DNA of 39,650 nucleotides from J029 sp964482495 (lineage in GTDB: Bacteria > Planctomycetota > UBA1135). A program made the position numbers and the translations under genes. This document shows positions 24,111 to 33,595 of the stretch, piece by piece; within the stretch, counting starts at the first letter, position 1; the number at the start of each line of letters is the position of its first letter. The stretch is from the NCBI GenBank assembly GCA_964482495.1, contig CAYZXS010000034.1, positions 1 through 39,650 on the forward strand. Direction: 5' to 3'. Below the pieces are notes generated by a model. The model saw only the letters and a list, made by a program, of their open reading frames with translations, made no database searches and was not told the origin of the DNA.

Positions 24111-26633
24111 TCAGCCGTCGAGCAGCTCGAGGGCTTCCAATCGCAGCCGGCCCTCGGCACCGGCGCGGACCAGCTCCACGCCGCCGCCGGCCGGGCGGAC
24201 CGCGTCGAGGTCGACGCTCGAGAGCTCCACGCCGTTCAGCCAGAGGCGGAGCCGGCTGCCGCCCGGCGCCGCTTCGGTCTCGAGGACCAGCTCGAAGGCG
24301 GTGCCGGCCGGGACCAGGTCGGCGCGCTGCGGCGCCCCCGGCAAGCTGCCGAGGCGGTCCTCCCCCGCCGGCCCGGCCAGCACCACCGGCGTGACGCCTC
24401 CGTCCGCGTCGATCAAGCGGAGCGCGGCCTGGCAATCGCCTTCGACCCGGCCGCGCAGCCGCAGCCGGAAGGCGTCGGTTTCGATCGCGGGCGCCTGGAT
24501 CCTGGCTCCGGCGGCGGTGTCCTGCCAGGCGTCGAGGGCCTCCTGCTCGAGCAGCGGCCGGCCCTCGCCGACCTCGGGGTCGAGGGGCCGAATCCGGACG
24601 TCGCCGATGCAGGCGAGCCCGGCCTGGCCCTGGAAGCGCAGCGGGCCGCGCGCCACTTCTCCGGCGGCGCCGCCGCCGGTAGGCCCGCCGGCCTCGGCGG
24701 CGCCGAGCACGGTGACGCCGTCGATGGCCACCGACTCGAAGCGGGCGTCGCGGGTCTTGCGGCCGTCGCCGTCGAAGCGCGGCGCGAAGAAGCGGCCGGT
24801 GACCTGGTGCCACTGGCCGGCGCCCCGATAGGCGTCGCGCGCCCGCGGGCCCTTCACCCCGACGACGCCGGCGCACTGCCCCGGGTCGTCGACCAGCTGC
24901 AGCTCGTAGCGGTCCTGGAAGTAGAGGCCGCTGTCACCGCCCTCGGGCAGCAGGAAGCGGAAGCTGAACTCGCAGTCGCCGAACTCCTGCCTGGAGACGA
25001 AGTCGCCGCTGGCCTGGTCGTTGACCAGGGCGCCGTTGCCCTCCGAGGTCAGCAACCGGCGCCGGTCGGCAGGGTCGAGCTTGGCGTCGGCCAGCCGCCA
25101 GCCGTTGGCTTGCCAGCGGTCGAAGGGGTCGCCCCAGGTCAGGTGCAGCCAGCCTTCGGAGCCGGTGGCCTTGGGCGCCGGCGGCTCGACCCGCTTGGCG
25201 ACCCGGGCGGCGCTCGGTCCTGCGCCCGGCATCCGGCGGATGGTGTAGTGGAAGCTGTCGCGGAGCAGCTCCTCCCCGTCGGCGGAGCGCATCCCCGGCA
25301 AGCTCAGGCGGACCACGCGGCCGACCTCGAGGCCGGTCAGCTCCACGCGCAGGGTGCGCTGGTCGGCGAGCAGGGCGACGTCCCCCACCTCCAGCGCCTG
25401 GAAGCGCTGCTGCGGCGAGCCGTAGTCCCACCACCAGTTGTAGTCGTAGAGCTCGGCTTCGATGCCGGTCGCGGCGACCATCGCCGAGGGCGCGAGCTCC
25501 TTGGTGAACTCGATCTCGAAGCCGTCCGGGCGCAGCGACACCCGCTCCATGTCGAAGGGCGTCTCGCCGTTCCAGCGCAGCCGCGCCAGGCCGTGACCAG
25601 GGGCGCGGCCGCCCCAGCCGCGGTTGGTCATGCCGCACATCAGGGTGCGGCCGTCGGGCGCGAAGGCGACCCGGACCACCGAACCGATCTCGTCGCGGAA
25701 GCGGAAGGCGGCGCCCTGGTAGACGCCCTCGACCTCCTCCATCTGCACCCGCAGCACCAGGCCGTTGGTCAGCTCGGCGACGAACATCTGACCGCCGAAG
25801 GGGCCGAAGCGGCCGCCGGTGGCGTCCTCGACCAGGTTGCCGGTGGAGCGCGACCAGGCGTAGGGCAGCCAGACGGCGGCGTCGGTGCGCTCCCGCGTCG
25901 GAGGCTCGGTGCTGGACGGGATCCGGCCGCTGGCCAGGAACTCCTCGGTCCAACGCAGCGAGGCCGGGTGGCCGAAGAAGTCGCCCTGCTGGACGTGGAA
26001 GATGGGCGAGCTGGCCATCCAGTCGCCTTGGTTGTCCGTGGAGAAGAGCTCGCCGCTGGAGCTCAATCCGAGCCCGCAGGGGCTGCGGACGCCGCTCGCG
26101 ACCGGCGAGACCTCGCCGTCGGGCGAGACCTTCAGGATCCAGCCCCGATGGCGGGCCTTGGACATGCCATGCCACCACTCCGGGCTCCAGAAGCCGAGGT
26201 TGAGCGAGACGTAGAAGTTGCCGTCGGCGTCCACGGGCAGCCCGAAGGCGAACTCGTGGTAGTTGCCGCTCATGCCCCAGTCCTGGGTGATCGTGCGCAC
26301 CTCGTCGCAGACGCGGTCGCCGTCGTGGTCGATCAGCTCGGACAACTCGCCGCGCTGCAGCAGGTAGATCCGGCCGTCGACGACGTTCAGGCCCAGGCCC
26401 TCGTGCAAGCCCTCGGCGAAGATCGACCACTGGGCGTCGGCCGGGTCCTCGGCGAGGGCGTTCGCGACCCACCAGACGCGGCCGCGCCGAGTGCTGACGA
26501 GGACGTCGCTGTCGTCGAGGAAGGCGATGCCGCCGACCTCGACCACCTCCCCCTCCGGCGGCGTGTAGTACTCGACGGCGTAGGGGTGGGGATCCTGCGG
26601 CGCCAGCGCCAGCAGCAGGGAGAGCGCGATCAT
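24111..26633 (-). CDS. Secreted sugar-dehydrogenase-like beta-propeller fused to DUF1080-type domain
   Basis: An 840-residue exported protein with a short signal peptide (MIALSLLLALAPQ). Residues ~25-400 resemble glucose/sorbosone dehydrogenase-like or heme-binding-type propellers common in Planctomycetes: GGIAFLDDSDVLVSTRRGRVWWV, EGLHEGLGLNVVDGRIYLLQ, DGNFYVSLNLGFWSPE, SGVRSPCGLGLSSSGELFSTDNQGDW and VEDATGGRFGPFGGQMFVAELT in short blocks. A linker domain with HYTIRRMPG follows. Residues ~525-665 are a DUF1080 domain (FGDCEFSFRFLLPEGGDSGLYFQDRYELQ, then GQWHQVTGRFF). A C-terminal sandwich closes the protein. Its ATG overlaps the stop of the cytochrome c gene by 4 nt, which fits a propeller dehydrogenase donating electrons to the cytochrome. 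The substrate, perhaps a sugar, is inferred. Confidence 0.82.
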   Translation of the reverse strand: MIALSLLLALAPQDPHPYAVEYYTPPEGEVVEVGGIAFLDDSDVLVSTRRGRVWWVANALAEDPADAQWSIFAEGLHEGLGLNVVDGRIYLLQRGELSELIDHDGDRVCDEVRTITQDWGMSGNYHEFAFGLPVDADGNFYVSLNLGFWSPEWWHGMSKARHRGWILKVSPDGEVSPVASGVRSPCGLGLSSSGELFSTDNQGDWMASSPIFHVQQGDFFGHPASLRWTEEFLASGRIPSSTEPPTRERTDAAVWLPYAWSRSTGNLVEDATGGRFGPFGGQMFVAELTNGLVLRVQMEEVEGVYQGAAFRFRDEIGSVVRVAFAPDGRTLMCGMTNRGWGGRAPGHGLARLRWNGETPFDMERVSLRPDGFEIEFTKELAPSAMVAATGIEAELYDYNWWWDYGSPQQRFQALEVGDVALLADQRTLRVELTGLEVGRVVRLSLPGMRSADGEELLRDSFHYTIRRMPGAGPSAARVAKRVEPPAPKATGSEGWLHLTWGDPFDRWQANGWRLADAKLDPADRRRLLTSEGNGALVNDQASGDFVSRQEFGDCEFSFRFLLPEGGDSGLYFQDRYELQLVDDPGQCAGVVGVKGPRARDAYRGAGQWHQVTGRFFAPRFDGDGRKTRDARFESVAIDGVTVLGAAEAGGPTGGGAAGEVARGPLRFQGQAGLACIGDVRIRPLDPEVGEGRPLLEQEALDAWQDTAAGARIQAPAIETDAFRLRLRGRVEGDCQAALRLIDADGGVTPVVLAGPAGEDRLGSLPGAPQRADLVPAGTAFELVLETEAAPGGSRLRLWLNGVELSSVDLDAVRPAGGGVELVRAGAEGRLRLEALELLDG

Positions 26634-27733
26634 CCTTCCAGCTCCGCGATCAGGGCGTCCCGGGTCTCTGCGTTCCAGCTCGAGGGCAGCAAGGTCGTGA
26701 GCTCGACCCGGGAGCGCCCGGGGTGGAGCTGGACCTGGGTGGCCTCCGGCTGCTTCAGCAGCACCTGCAGGCCGCGGTCGGCGGCAACGCCGATCACCAC
26801 CGGCCGCTCTTCGTCGCCGCCCAGCACCCAGTACCGGACGGGGCCGGTCTTGCCCTCGGCGAGCAACAGCTGGGAGTCCTGGCCGATCAGGCGCAGGCGC
26901 AGGTCGGCGCTGGCGTCGATCTCGAGGATCCGCCGGTAGCCTGCCGTGAGAGAGGTGCTGGCCGGCTCGCCGCGCTCCCGCACCGCCGCCAGCTCGGCGC
27001 CGCTCGCGTCGTGCACGGTGTAATCCAGCCAGGCGCGGCCCTCCTCGATCCGAGTGCCGCGCAGACGGGAGGACAACGGCTGGCCGGATTCGCTGGCGAA
27101 GGTCGCCGCCGGGTCGCCGCCGTCGACCAGGTGCATCGGCTTGCCGAGCGGCTCGAGCGGCGTGCCGCCGCGGCCACCCCAGTCGCTGCGGCGGACGAAG
27201 GCGCCTTGCCGCACCGCAAGAAGACGGATGTCGTCGGCGCGGTACTGCCAGCTCAAGCCGTCGGTGCCGCCGAGCAGCAGGCCGCGCGGGTGCTCCGGCA
27301 GCCCCTCCGCCAGCGCCGGCAGGTGGCCGCGCACGACCTGCGGCCGGTCGCCGACCACCAGCACCGCCGCCTCATCGAGTTCGATCGGCGGCTCGGGCAG
27401 CAAGGTGATGAGGTGCTCGACGACGTCGCGGCGCTCCTGTTCGGTGAGCGTCTCACCGAAGCCCGGCATCGGCGTGCCGCCGATGCCGCTCGAGACGGTA
27501 CGGAACAGCGCCTCGCGGGTGTTGCCGAAGGAGAAGCCGCCGGCGCGGAAGTCGCGGGCCGGGCGGTCGAGCTTGACCGGGCCCTGGCCGTCGCCGGTCT
27601 CGCCGTGGCAGGGCGCGCAGGCGGCGGCGTAGACCTCGGCGCCGGTGCGCGGCGGCGCGGCGGGTTCGTCGGGACCTCCGCAGGCGGCCAGGAACAGGCC
27701 GAGCGGGGCCAGTCGCAGGGGGTGGCGGGACAT
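26630..27733 (-). CDS. Lipoprotein cytochrome c
   Basis: A 367-residue membrane-anchored c-type cytochrome. The lipoprotein signal ends at Cys18 (FLAACGG). The haem-attachment motif is CAPCH at residues 39-43, and the likely axial Met lies in TPMPGFGETL. The haem domain ends about residue 115 (ERRDVVEHLITLLPEPP). The remaining ~250 residues are a mostly beta domain with AVRERGEPASTSLTAGYRR and YWVLGGDEERPVVIGVAADRG, which I cannot assign. It may be a partner-binding or haem-binding module. Translation is coupled to the propeller gene downstream through an ATGA overlap. TAGGAT lies 9 nt before its ATG. Together the two genes suggest a periplasmic oxidation system. Confidence 0.88.
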   Translation of the reverse strand: MSRHPLRLAPLGLFLAACGGPDEPAAPPRTGAEVYAAACAPCHGETGDGQGPVKLDRPARDFRAGGFSFGNTREALFRTVSSGIGGTPMPGFGETLTEQERRDVVEHLITLLPEPPIELDEAAVLVVGDRPQVVRGHLPALAEGLPEHPRGLLLGGTDGLSWQYRADDIRLLAVRQGAFVRRSDWGGRGGTPLEPLGKPMHLVDGGDPAATFASESGQPLSSRLRGTRIEEGRAWLDYTVHDASGAELAAVRERGEPASTSLTAGYRRILEIDASADLRLRLIGQDSQLLLAEGKTGPVRYWVLGGDEERPVVIGVAADRGLQVLLKQPEATQVQLHPGRSRVELTTLLPSSWNAETRDALIAELEG

Positions 27734-27742
27734 GGCGGGGAC

Positions 27743-27748
27743 ATCCTA
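27743..27748 (-). promoter_or_regulatory. Candidate -10 element (TAGGAT) of the cytochrome c gene
   Basis: On the minus strand TAGGAT is followed by 9 nt and the ATG. A start 6-7 nt after the hexamer would leave a leader of 2-3 nt. No good -35 is visible. Confidence 0.38.
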
Positions 27749-27796
27749 CGGCAGGGTTAGAGTGTCGACTGCGCGGGGCGCCCGCGCGCCGGGAAC

Positions 27797-28162
27797 ATGT
27801 TCTTCCTCTTCGAAGAGCGACGGAACTGGGTGAGGACGACCACCCACACCACGATCCGGGACCGCGACCCGGGCTTCGAGCAGTGGGCGGCCCGCTCTGA
27901 CGGCGCCGTCGCCACTCGGCTCGGCGTCTGGTTGTGCGAATGGCGCGGCACGGACGCCTACCCGTTGTCCTACCTCGGGTCCGTCCGGCTCGAGACCTGC
28001 GAACGCCGCGACGTCTGCGCTGCCCGCCTCGTCAGCCGGGTCCGGCCCGAGCTGCCGCCCCGGACGCGGCGCCCTCTGGAGCGGCTGCTCCGCCGCCAGC
28101 TCTATCGCTTCTCCGGGCAAGCAGGACAGGCTCCGGTCGAGACGCCTCAGCGCAGCAGGTAG
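27797..28162 (+). CDS. Hypothetical small protein
   Basis: A 121-residue protein that I do not recognise. It is probably real because it fills the gap between two minus-strand genes, its third codon positions are GC-rich, and TAGAGT (27758-27763), a TAnnnT hexamer, lies 33 nt before the ATG. The sequence starts MFFLFEERRNWVRTTTHTTI. It contains three cysteines in its middle third (VWLCEWRGTD, LETCERRDVC) and an arginine-rich C-terminus (RPLERLLRRQLYRF). It overlaps the 3' end of the convergent gene by 16 bp. No signal peptide or membrane segment is seen. The opposite strand is also open over this stretch, so the call is moderate. Confidence 0.5.
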   Translation: MFFLFEERRNWVRTTTHTTIRDRDPGFEQWAARSDGAVATRLGVWLCEWRGTDAYPLSYLGSVRLETCERRDVCAARLVSRVRPELPPRTRRPLERLLRRQLYRFSGQAGQAPVETPQRSR

Positions 28163-29028
28163 GGATCCGCGGGCGTCACGGCGGGGTCGGCGACCTTCCA
28201 GGTGATGCGGTTGTGCCGTCGCCGCCGCTCGAAGTCCGCCGGCGTGCGGGGCGGGGTCTGGAGGTCGAGGATCAGCAGCTCCAGGCAGGCACGCTGCTGG
28301 GCGTCGGCGCCGGGCAGTGCCTGATGAAGCGCGGGCATCACCGCCGGGCCGAGGCGGTAGAGCGCGGGCATGGCGAGGATGGCGTCGCTGCGGTCATGGT
28401 TGTGGCGCAGGTGCGGAAGCAACACCGGCGCGATCTCGTGGGTCCAGGCGCTGCGGCCGGCCTCGCCGAGCAGGACGGCGGCGAAGAAGGCGCGCTGACC
28501 CCGGCGGCGGTCGCGCAAGGCGCTGATGAGGTGTTCCTCGGCGTCGACGACGTGGGGCTGGAGGAACTCGTAGGCGCTGCGCACCGGGTAGCTGGCCCAC
28601 CACAGGGCGGCGCCGTCGAGCTGATCGACCGCGGCCGCCAGCACCCGGTCGACCTCGGCCCGCGGCCAGATCCAAAGGCCCTGCTCCCGGTGCCAGCGCC
28701 CGAGGTGCGCCATGAGCAGAGAGGCCGCCATGTCCCGCTGTTGCCGGTCGGCAGAATCGAGGGCCGCGAGCAAGGCGCGGGCCATCGGCCCGCCGGCGCC
28801 GAGCGCGAACTGCTGGTCCAGCCGGCCGGGGATCACCTCGCGGGCGCCGTTGGCGTTCCAGCGCACGCCGTCGTCTGCGAGCTGCGCCACCAGGTCCTCG
28901 GCGTCCATGGCCCGGCAGCGCTCGGGCCAGGAGGCGCGGGACTGGGCGGCGGCCGGGGCGGCGCTGAGGAGCAGCAGCACCAGCAGGACCGAGAGGGACG
29001 TGCGCGGAATAGGCGAGCAGCGGAGCAC
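28147..29028 (-). CDS. Secreted alpha-helical (HEAT-like) protein of unknown function
   Basis: A 293-residue exported protein. The signal peptide spans ~1-28 (SLSVLLVLLLLSAAPAAA, cleavage near AQS). The mature part is built of amphipathic helices of similar size (MARALLAALDSADRQQRDMAA, then ALWWASYPVRSAYEFLQPHV, then HLISALRDRRRGQRAFFAAV, then APVLLPHLRHNHDRSDAILA, then LYRLGPAVMPALHQAL). This suggests a HEAT- or armadillo-like solenoid with a scaffolding role. No catalytic motif is visible. It starts 9 nt after the cutC stop, so it is probably the third gene of the kinase-cutC operon. Family not identified. Confidence 0.7.
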   Translation of the reverse strand: MLRCSPIPRTSLSVLLVLLLLSAAPAAAQSRASWPERCRAMDAEDLVAQLADDGVRWNANGAREVIPGRLDQQFALGAGGPMARALLAALDSADRQQRDMAASLLMAHLGRWHREQGLWIWPRAEVDRVLAAAVDQLDGAALWWASYPVRSAYEFLQPHVVDAEEHLISALRDRRRGQRAFFAAVLLGEAGRSAWTHEIAPVLLPHLRHNHDRSDAILAMPALYRLGPAVMPALHQALPGADAQQRACLELLILDLQTPPRTPADFERRRRHNRITWKVADPAVTPADPYLLR

Positions 29029-29037
29029 CGCCCCGTT

Positions 29038-29724
29038 CTATCCGCTGGCGGCGGCCGCTTCCAGGAACGGCCGCAGATCCTCCACCAGGGTCGGCTCGCC
29101 GTAGGCCCGCTTGCCCGAGAAGTGGATCTCGCGGGCGCCGGTCCGCGCCACGACCTGGGCCAGGTTGCCGGCCCGGACCCCGCCGCCCGGCATGACGACG
29201 ATGCGCTCCCCCGCCTGCGCGACCAGCTCCCGGAGCGCCGGGATGCCCGCCACGACCTCCGGCTGGCCGCCTGAGGTCAAGACCCGGGAGAAGCCCAGCT
29301 CGATCAGCAGCTCCAGCGCCGCGGCGCGGTCGGGTACCTCGTCGAAGGCGCGGTGGAAGACCAGGTCCATGCCCTCGGCGGCGCGCACCAGCCGCTCCAG
29401 CGCCGCGAGATCCAGCGCTCCGCCGGCGCGCAGCGCGCCGAAGACCGCGGCGGCCGCGCCACCGTCGCGCAGCCGCGGCGCGTCCTGCTCCATCCGCCGG
29501 AGCTCGGCCTCGTCGTAGACGAAGCCGCCGCCGCGTGGGCGCAGCATCGCCGCGACCGGCAGGCCGGCGCTGGAGAGGGTCTCGGCGAGCTCGGCCGGCG
29601 CCGGCGTCACGCCCCCCACCGAGAGGTCGCCGCAGAGCTCGACCCGATCGGCCCCGGCGGCGGCCGCCGCTCGGGCGTCGGCCGCCGACTCGATGCAGAC
29701 TTCGGTGAGGACGCGGCCGGCCAA
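29038..29724 (-). CDS. cutC: CutC family protein
   Basis: A 228-residue TIM-barrel protein. The opening LTEVCIESAADARAAAAAGAD followed by RVELCGDLSVGGVTPA is the family signature. PVAAMLRPRGGGFVYDEAEL, GALRAGGALDLAALERLV, DLVFHRAFDEV, RVLTSGGQPEV, IVVMPGGGVRAGNL and IHFSGKRAYGEP complete the match. CutC was named for copper tolerance in Escherichia coli, but its biochemical role is still uncertain. The protein is cytoplasmic. It starts 2 nt after the stop of the upstream kinase gene. The gene set gives no independent support for copper handling. Length matches the family (about 220-250). Confidence 0.93.
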   Translation of the reverse strand: MAGRVLTEVCIESAADARAAAAAGADRVELCGDLSVGGVTPAPAELAETLSSAGLPVAAMLRPRGGGFVYDEAELRRMEQDAPRLRDGGAAAAVFGALRAGGALDLAALERLVRAAEGMDLVFHRAFDEVPDRAAALELLIELGFSRVLTSGGQPEVVAGIPALRELVAQAGERIVVMPGGGVRAGNLAQVVARTGAREIHFSGKRAYGEPTLVEDLRPFLEAAAASG

Positions 29725-29726
29725 GC

Positions 29727-30458
29727 TCAGCTCCAGGAGAAGGTCTCCAGGTGCCGCCGCAGGTGGCCGGCGGTCGGAAAGCTCTTCGCCAGCAGGTCGC
29801 GGCGCATGCCGCGGATGATGCCCTTGGCCTCCGGCGGCAGCTTGGCGTAGGCCTTGGCCCCGCCCAGGCAGTCCCGGAACATCCGCACCAGGTCGACCAC
29901 GTCCTCGCGGATGTTGAAGCGGGTGGCCTTCCCCTGGTCGAAGAGGTCCACCAGCTTCAGGTCGAAGCCGATGCCCCGGCGCTGTACCAGCACGTTCTCG
30001 GAGTGCAGGTCGCCGTGGTACTCGCGCAGCTCGTGGATCCGCTCCACCCCTCCCGCCAGGCCGTGCAGCAAGTGCAGCGCCTCGAAGACCGGCAGCCGCC
30101 GCCCCCGCTGCTTGCGGATGAACTGCTCGAGCAGCTCGCCCTCGACGAATTCGCTGATCAGGACCGAGATCTGGTGCCCGCGCCAGCGGTGGGTCTCGGA
30201 GTGGTGGTAGGTGATGATCAGCGGGCAGCCGCGCAGCCGCTCCAGCTTCTGGGCGTAGTAGCGCAGCGCCCGGTCGCCGCGGTTGCGCTGCGGGAAGAAC
30301 AGCTTGGCCGCCCGCGAAGCCCCGGTCCGGCGCTCCACGACCTTGTAGACCTCGCCCTCCCAGCCGCCGCCCAGCCGGCCCTCGACGACGTACTTGCCGC
30401 CGATCACCCGCCCGGGGGCGAGCTCGAAATGCTGGATGCGGGGGGGACCGGAGGGCAT
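29727..30458 (-). CDS. Atypical protein kinase-like protein
   Basis: The protein has 243 residues from the ATG at 30458. A 21-residue upstream extension from 30521 would cross the sigma-54 promoter of the divergent gene and is not preferred. The Gly-rich loop is GGGWEGEVYKV (residues ~30-40), followed by RAAKLF with the ATP-binding Lys52. The catalytic loop is YHGDLHSENVLV, so HRD is HGD (Asp150, Asn155), and the DFG position is DLF (Asp171). The key acidic residues and the Lys are therefore present although the motifs are non-canonical, and the C-lobe is short. This places it with small bacterial eukaryotic-like or RIO/APH-like kinases. No membrane segment is seen. It heads an operon with cutC and is divergent from the histidine kinase gene with 86 bp between starts. 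Confidence 0.8.
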   Translation of the reverse strand: MPSGPPRIQHFELAPGRVIGGKYVVEGRLGGGWEGEVYKVVERRTGASRAAKLFFPQRNRGDRALRYYAQKLERLRGCPLIITYHHSETHRWRGHQISVLISEFVEGELLEQFIRKQRGRRLPVFEALHLLHGLAGGVERIHELREYHGDLHSENVLVQRRGIGFDLKLVDLFDQGKATRFNIREDVVDLVRMFRDCLGGAKAYAKLPPEAKGIIRGMRRDLLAKSFPTAGHLRRHLETFSWS

Positions 30459-30470
30459 GGATTGCCGATC

Positions 30471-30476
30471 AAAATA
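30471..30476 (-). promoter_or_regulatory. Candidate -10 element of the kinase-cutC operon
   Basis: On the minus strand TATTTT lies 12 nt before the kinase ATG, the best TATAAT-like hexamer in the 86-bp divergent gap. No convincing -35. Confidence 0.35.
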
Positions 30477-30503
30477 GGGCTTCGCGGCGCCATCTCGCAG
30501 CCT

Positions 30504-30519
30504 TGGCACGCAGATTGCC
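30504..30519 (+). promoter_or_regulatory. Sigma-54 (-24/-12) promoter of the two-component operon
   Basis: The sequence TGGCACGCAGATTGCC matches the sigma-54 consensus TGGCACG-N4-TTGCW at every position except the last. The GG (30505-30506) and GC (30517-30518) are 12 bp apart, as required. The predicted start is near 30530, 15 nt before the histidine kinase ATG. Because the operon encodes a sigma-54 activator, positive autoregulation is likely. Confidence 0.8.
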
Positions 30520-30544
30520 AAGATGCGGCGACGGACACCACGCC

Positions 30545-32087
30545 ATGACCCTTCGCGCCCGCCTGCTCCTCTTCTTCGCCGGCCTGGTCGGCCTGCTCGG
30601 CCTGGCCGAGTGGTGGCTGGTCGCCTCCCTCACCGAGCGGCTGCACGAGGAGCGACGGCAGGACGCCCTGGAGGTCAGTGAGGCCATCTTCCATAGCCTG
30701 GGGCTGGCCACCGAGCTGCCCGACACCGGGATCCTGACCTTCGAGGCCGGGATCGGGCCGGTGGCGGTCGGCGGCCGCCTGAGCACCCAGGTCGTCTTGG
30801 GCGAGGGCGAGCTCCCCCCCCAAGAGCTGTTGGCGCAGATCGAGGCCGGCGGCCCAGTGGCCCTCGATGGTTGGGAGGAGATGCCCGAGCCGGCGCGCGC
30901 CAGCTTCGAGGCCATGCTGCGCCACCTGGCCGAGAGCCCGCCCCCCTTCCTGGCCGGGCCGCCGCCGGAGTTGGTGGCCAGTGCGTCCGTGGTCCACGAC
31001 GGCTTCCCGGCCGAGGCCCTGCCGGAGGGGATGACGCCGGAGGAGAGCGTCCTGATCACGGTGTTCTCCCCCACCGCCATCGACGACGCCGGGCACCCGG
31101 TGAGCTACGACCTGGCGGTGCCGTTGCCGGGCGAAGGGCCCGACCTGCGGCTGCAGGCCTTCCGCTCACGGCTGCTGCTCGGCACCGGCGGCGTGCTGCT
31201 GTTGGGCTTGGCCGTCGCGGCCTTCGGCGCCCACCGCATTGGCGTGCCGCTGCGCGACCTGGCGCGGACAGCGCGGCAGGTCGAGGGCGGTCGCTTCGGC
31301 GCCACGGTGCCGCCCGGCGGCGGCGGCGGCGAGGTCGGCGAGGTGGTCGGCGCCTTCAATTCGATGTCGCTGCGGCTGGCAGAGCTGCAGGAGGAGACCG
31401 ATCGCCTGCGGGAGCAGGCCCACCTGACCGAGCTGGGCGAGCTCGCCCGCGGCCTGGCCCACGCCATGCGCAACCCGCTGAACGTGCTCGGGCTGGCGGC
31501 CCAGCGGCTAGCGGCGGAGCAGGACGGCCCGGAGCGGCGGGCGGAGCTGGCCGAGTCGGTGCAGGCGCAGGTGCGGCGGGTGGATCACGCCCTGCGCAGC
31601 TTCCTGGCCCTGTCGAGCGGGGGCCGCGGCCCGGCGGAGGAGGTCCGGCTGCTGGAGCTCTGCCGCGACGTCGCCCTGGAGCTGGTGCAGAGCGCCGAGG
31701 AGGGTCCGGCGGTCAAGGTCGAACCCCCGGCGGCTCCCGTGCCGCTGCGCGGCGCGCCGGCCGAGGTCCGAGCGCTGGTCCACGTGCTGGTCGTGAACGC
31801 CGCCGAGGCCTCGGAGCCCGGCGCCGAGGTCCTTGTTCGGCTGGAGCCGCTGGACGGCTCCGGCTGCCGGGTGGAGGTCCTCGACCGCGGCTGCGGCTTG
31901 GCGCCGGAGCTGCGCCAGGAGCTCTTCACCCCCCACTTCACCACCAAGGAGCACGGCGCCGGACTGGGGCTCTATCTGGCCCACCGCATCGCCACGAGCC
32001 GTTATCGCGGCGACCTGCGGCTCGAGGACCGCGAGGGCGGCGGCTGCCGGGCGGTGCTGGAGCTGCGCTCGCCGGAGGAGGACGACC

Positions 32088-32095
<8 letters not shown>
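30545..32095 (+). CDS. Membrane sensor histidine kinase
   Basis: The protein has 516 residues from the ATG at 30545. Transmembrane helix 1 (about residues 6-27) and helix 2 (about 209-230) flank a periplasmic sensor domain of ~180 residues that I do not recognise. A HAMP domain follows (IGVPLRDLARTARQVEGGRF). The phospho-acceptor His306 is in LARGLAHAMRNPLN. The ATPase domain shows N box LVVNAAEAS, G1 DRGCGL, F-box-like FTPHFTTK and G2 GAGLGLYLAH. It phosphorylates the NtrC-type regulator encoded next, with which it overlaps by 8 nt. The upstream sigma-54 promoter supports regulation by that same regulator. The signal may be a property of the envelope; this is inferred from the periplasmic domain and the neighbouring secreted thioredoxin. 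Confidence 0.93.
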
Positions 32096-33458
<1,363 letters not shown>

Positions 33459-33496
33459 GTCCCGCTTCCAGGAGCGCTTTCCCCAAATGAGGAGAT

Positions 33497-33521
33497 CGCC
33501 CGCGCGCGAGCGGGGCGGGCG
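33497..33521. promoter_or_regulatory. Inverted repeat, possible activator-binding site or terminator
   Basis: The arms CGCCCGC (33497-33503) and GCGGGCG (33515-33521) are 11 nt apart, about 72-96 bp before the predicted start of the thioredoxin gene. That is the usual distance of an NtrC-type enhancer. The region is all G+C, so chance or a terminator for the upstream operon is equally possible. Confidence 0.25.
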
Positions 33522-33566
33522 GGGAGAAATCCGGGGAGAAAAGCAGGAAGGAGCCTGACACCTCCC

Positions 33567-33582
33567 TGGCACGGCCTTTGCA
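33567..33582 (+). promoter_or_regulatory. Sigma-54 (-24/-12) promoter of the secreted thioredoxin gene
   Basis: TGGCACGGCCTTTGCA is a full match to the sigma-54 consensus TGGCACG-N4-TTGCW, with GG (33568-33569) and GC (33580-33581) 12 bp apart. The predicted start is about 33593, three nt before the ATG at 33596. It lies 109 bp after the stop of the NtrC-type activator gene. Confidence 0.88.
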
Positions 33583-33595
33583 TCTTCTGGCGATC

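Noticed and set aside
27746..28120. An open frame on the minus strand opposite the small 27797 gene
   Set aside because: Composition looks like an antisense shadow, and the plus-strand frame has the better codon pattern and upstream hexamer. The choice is not certain.
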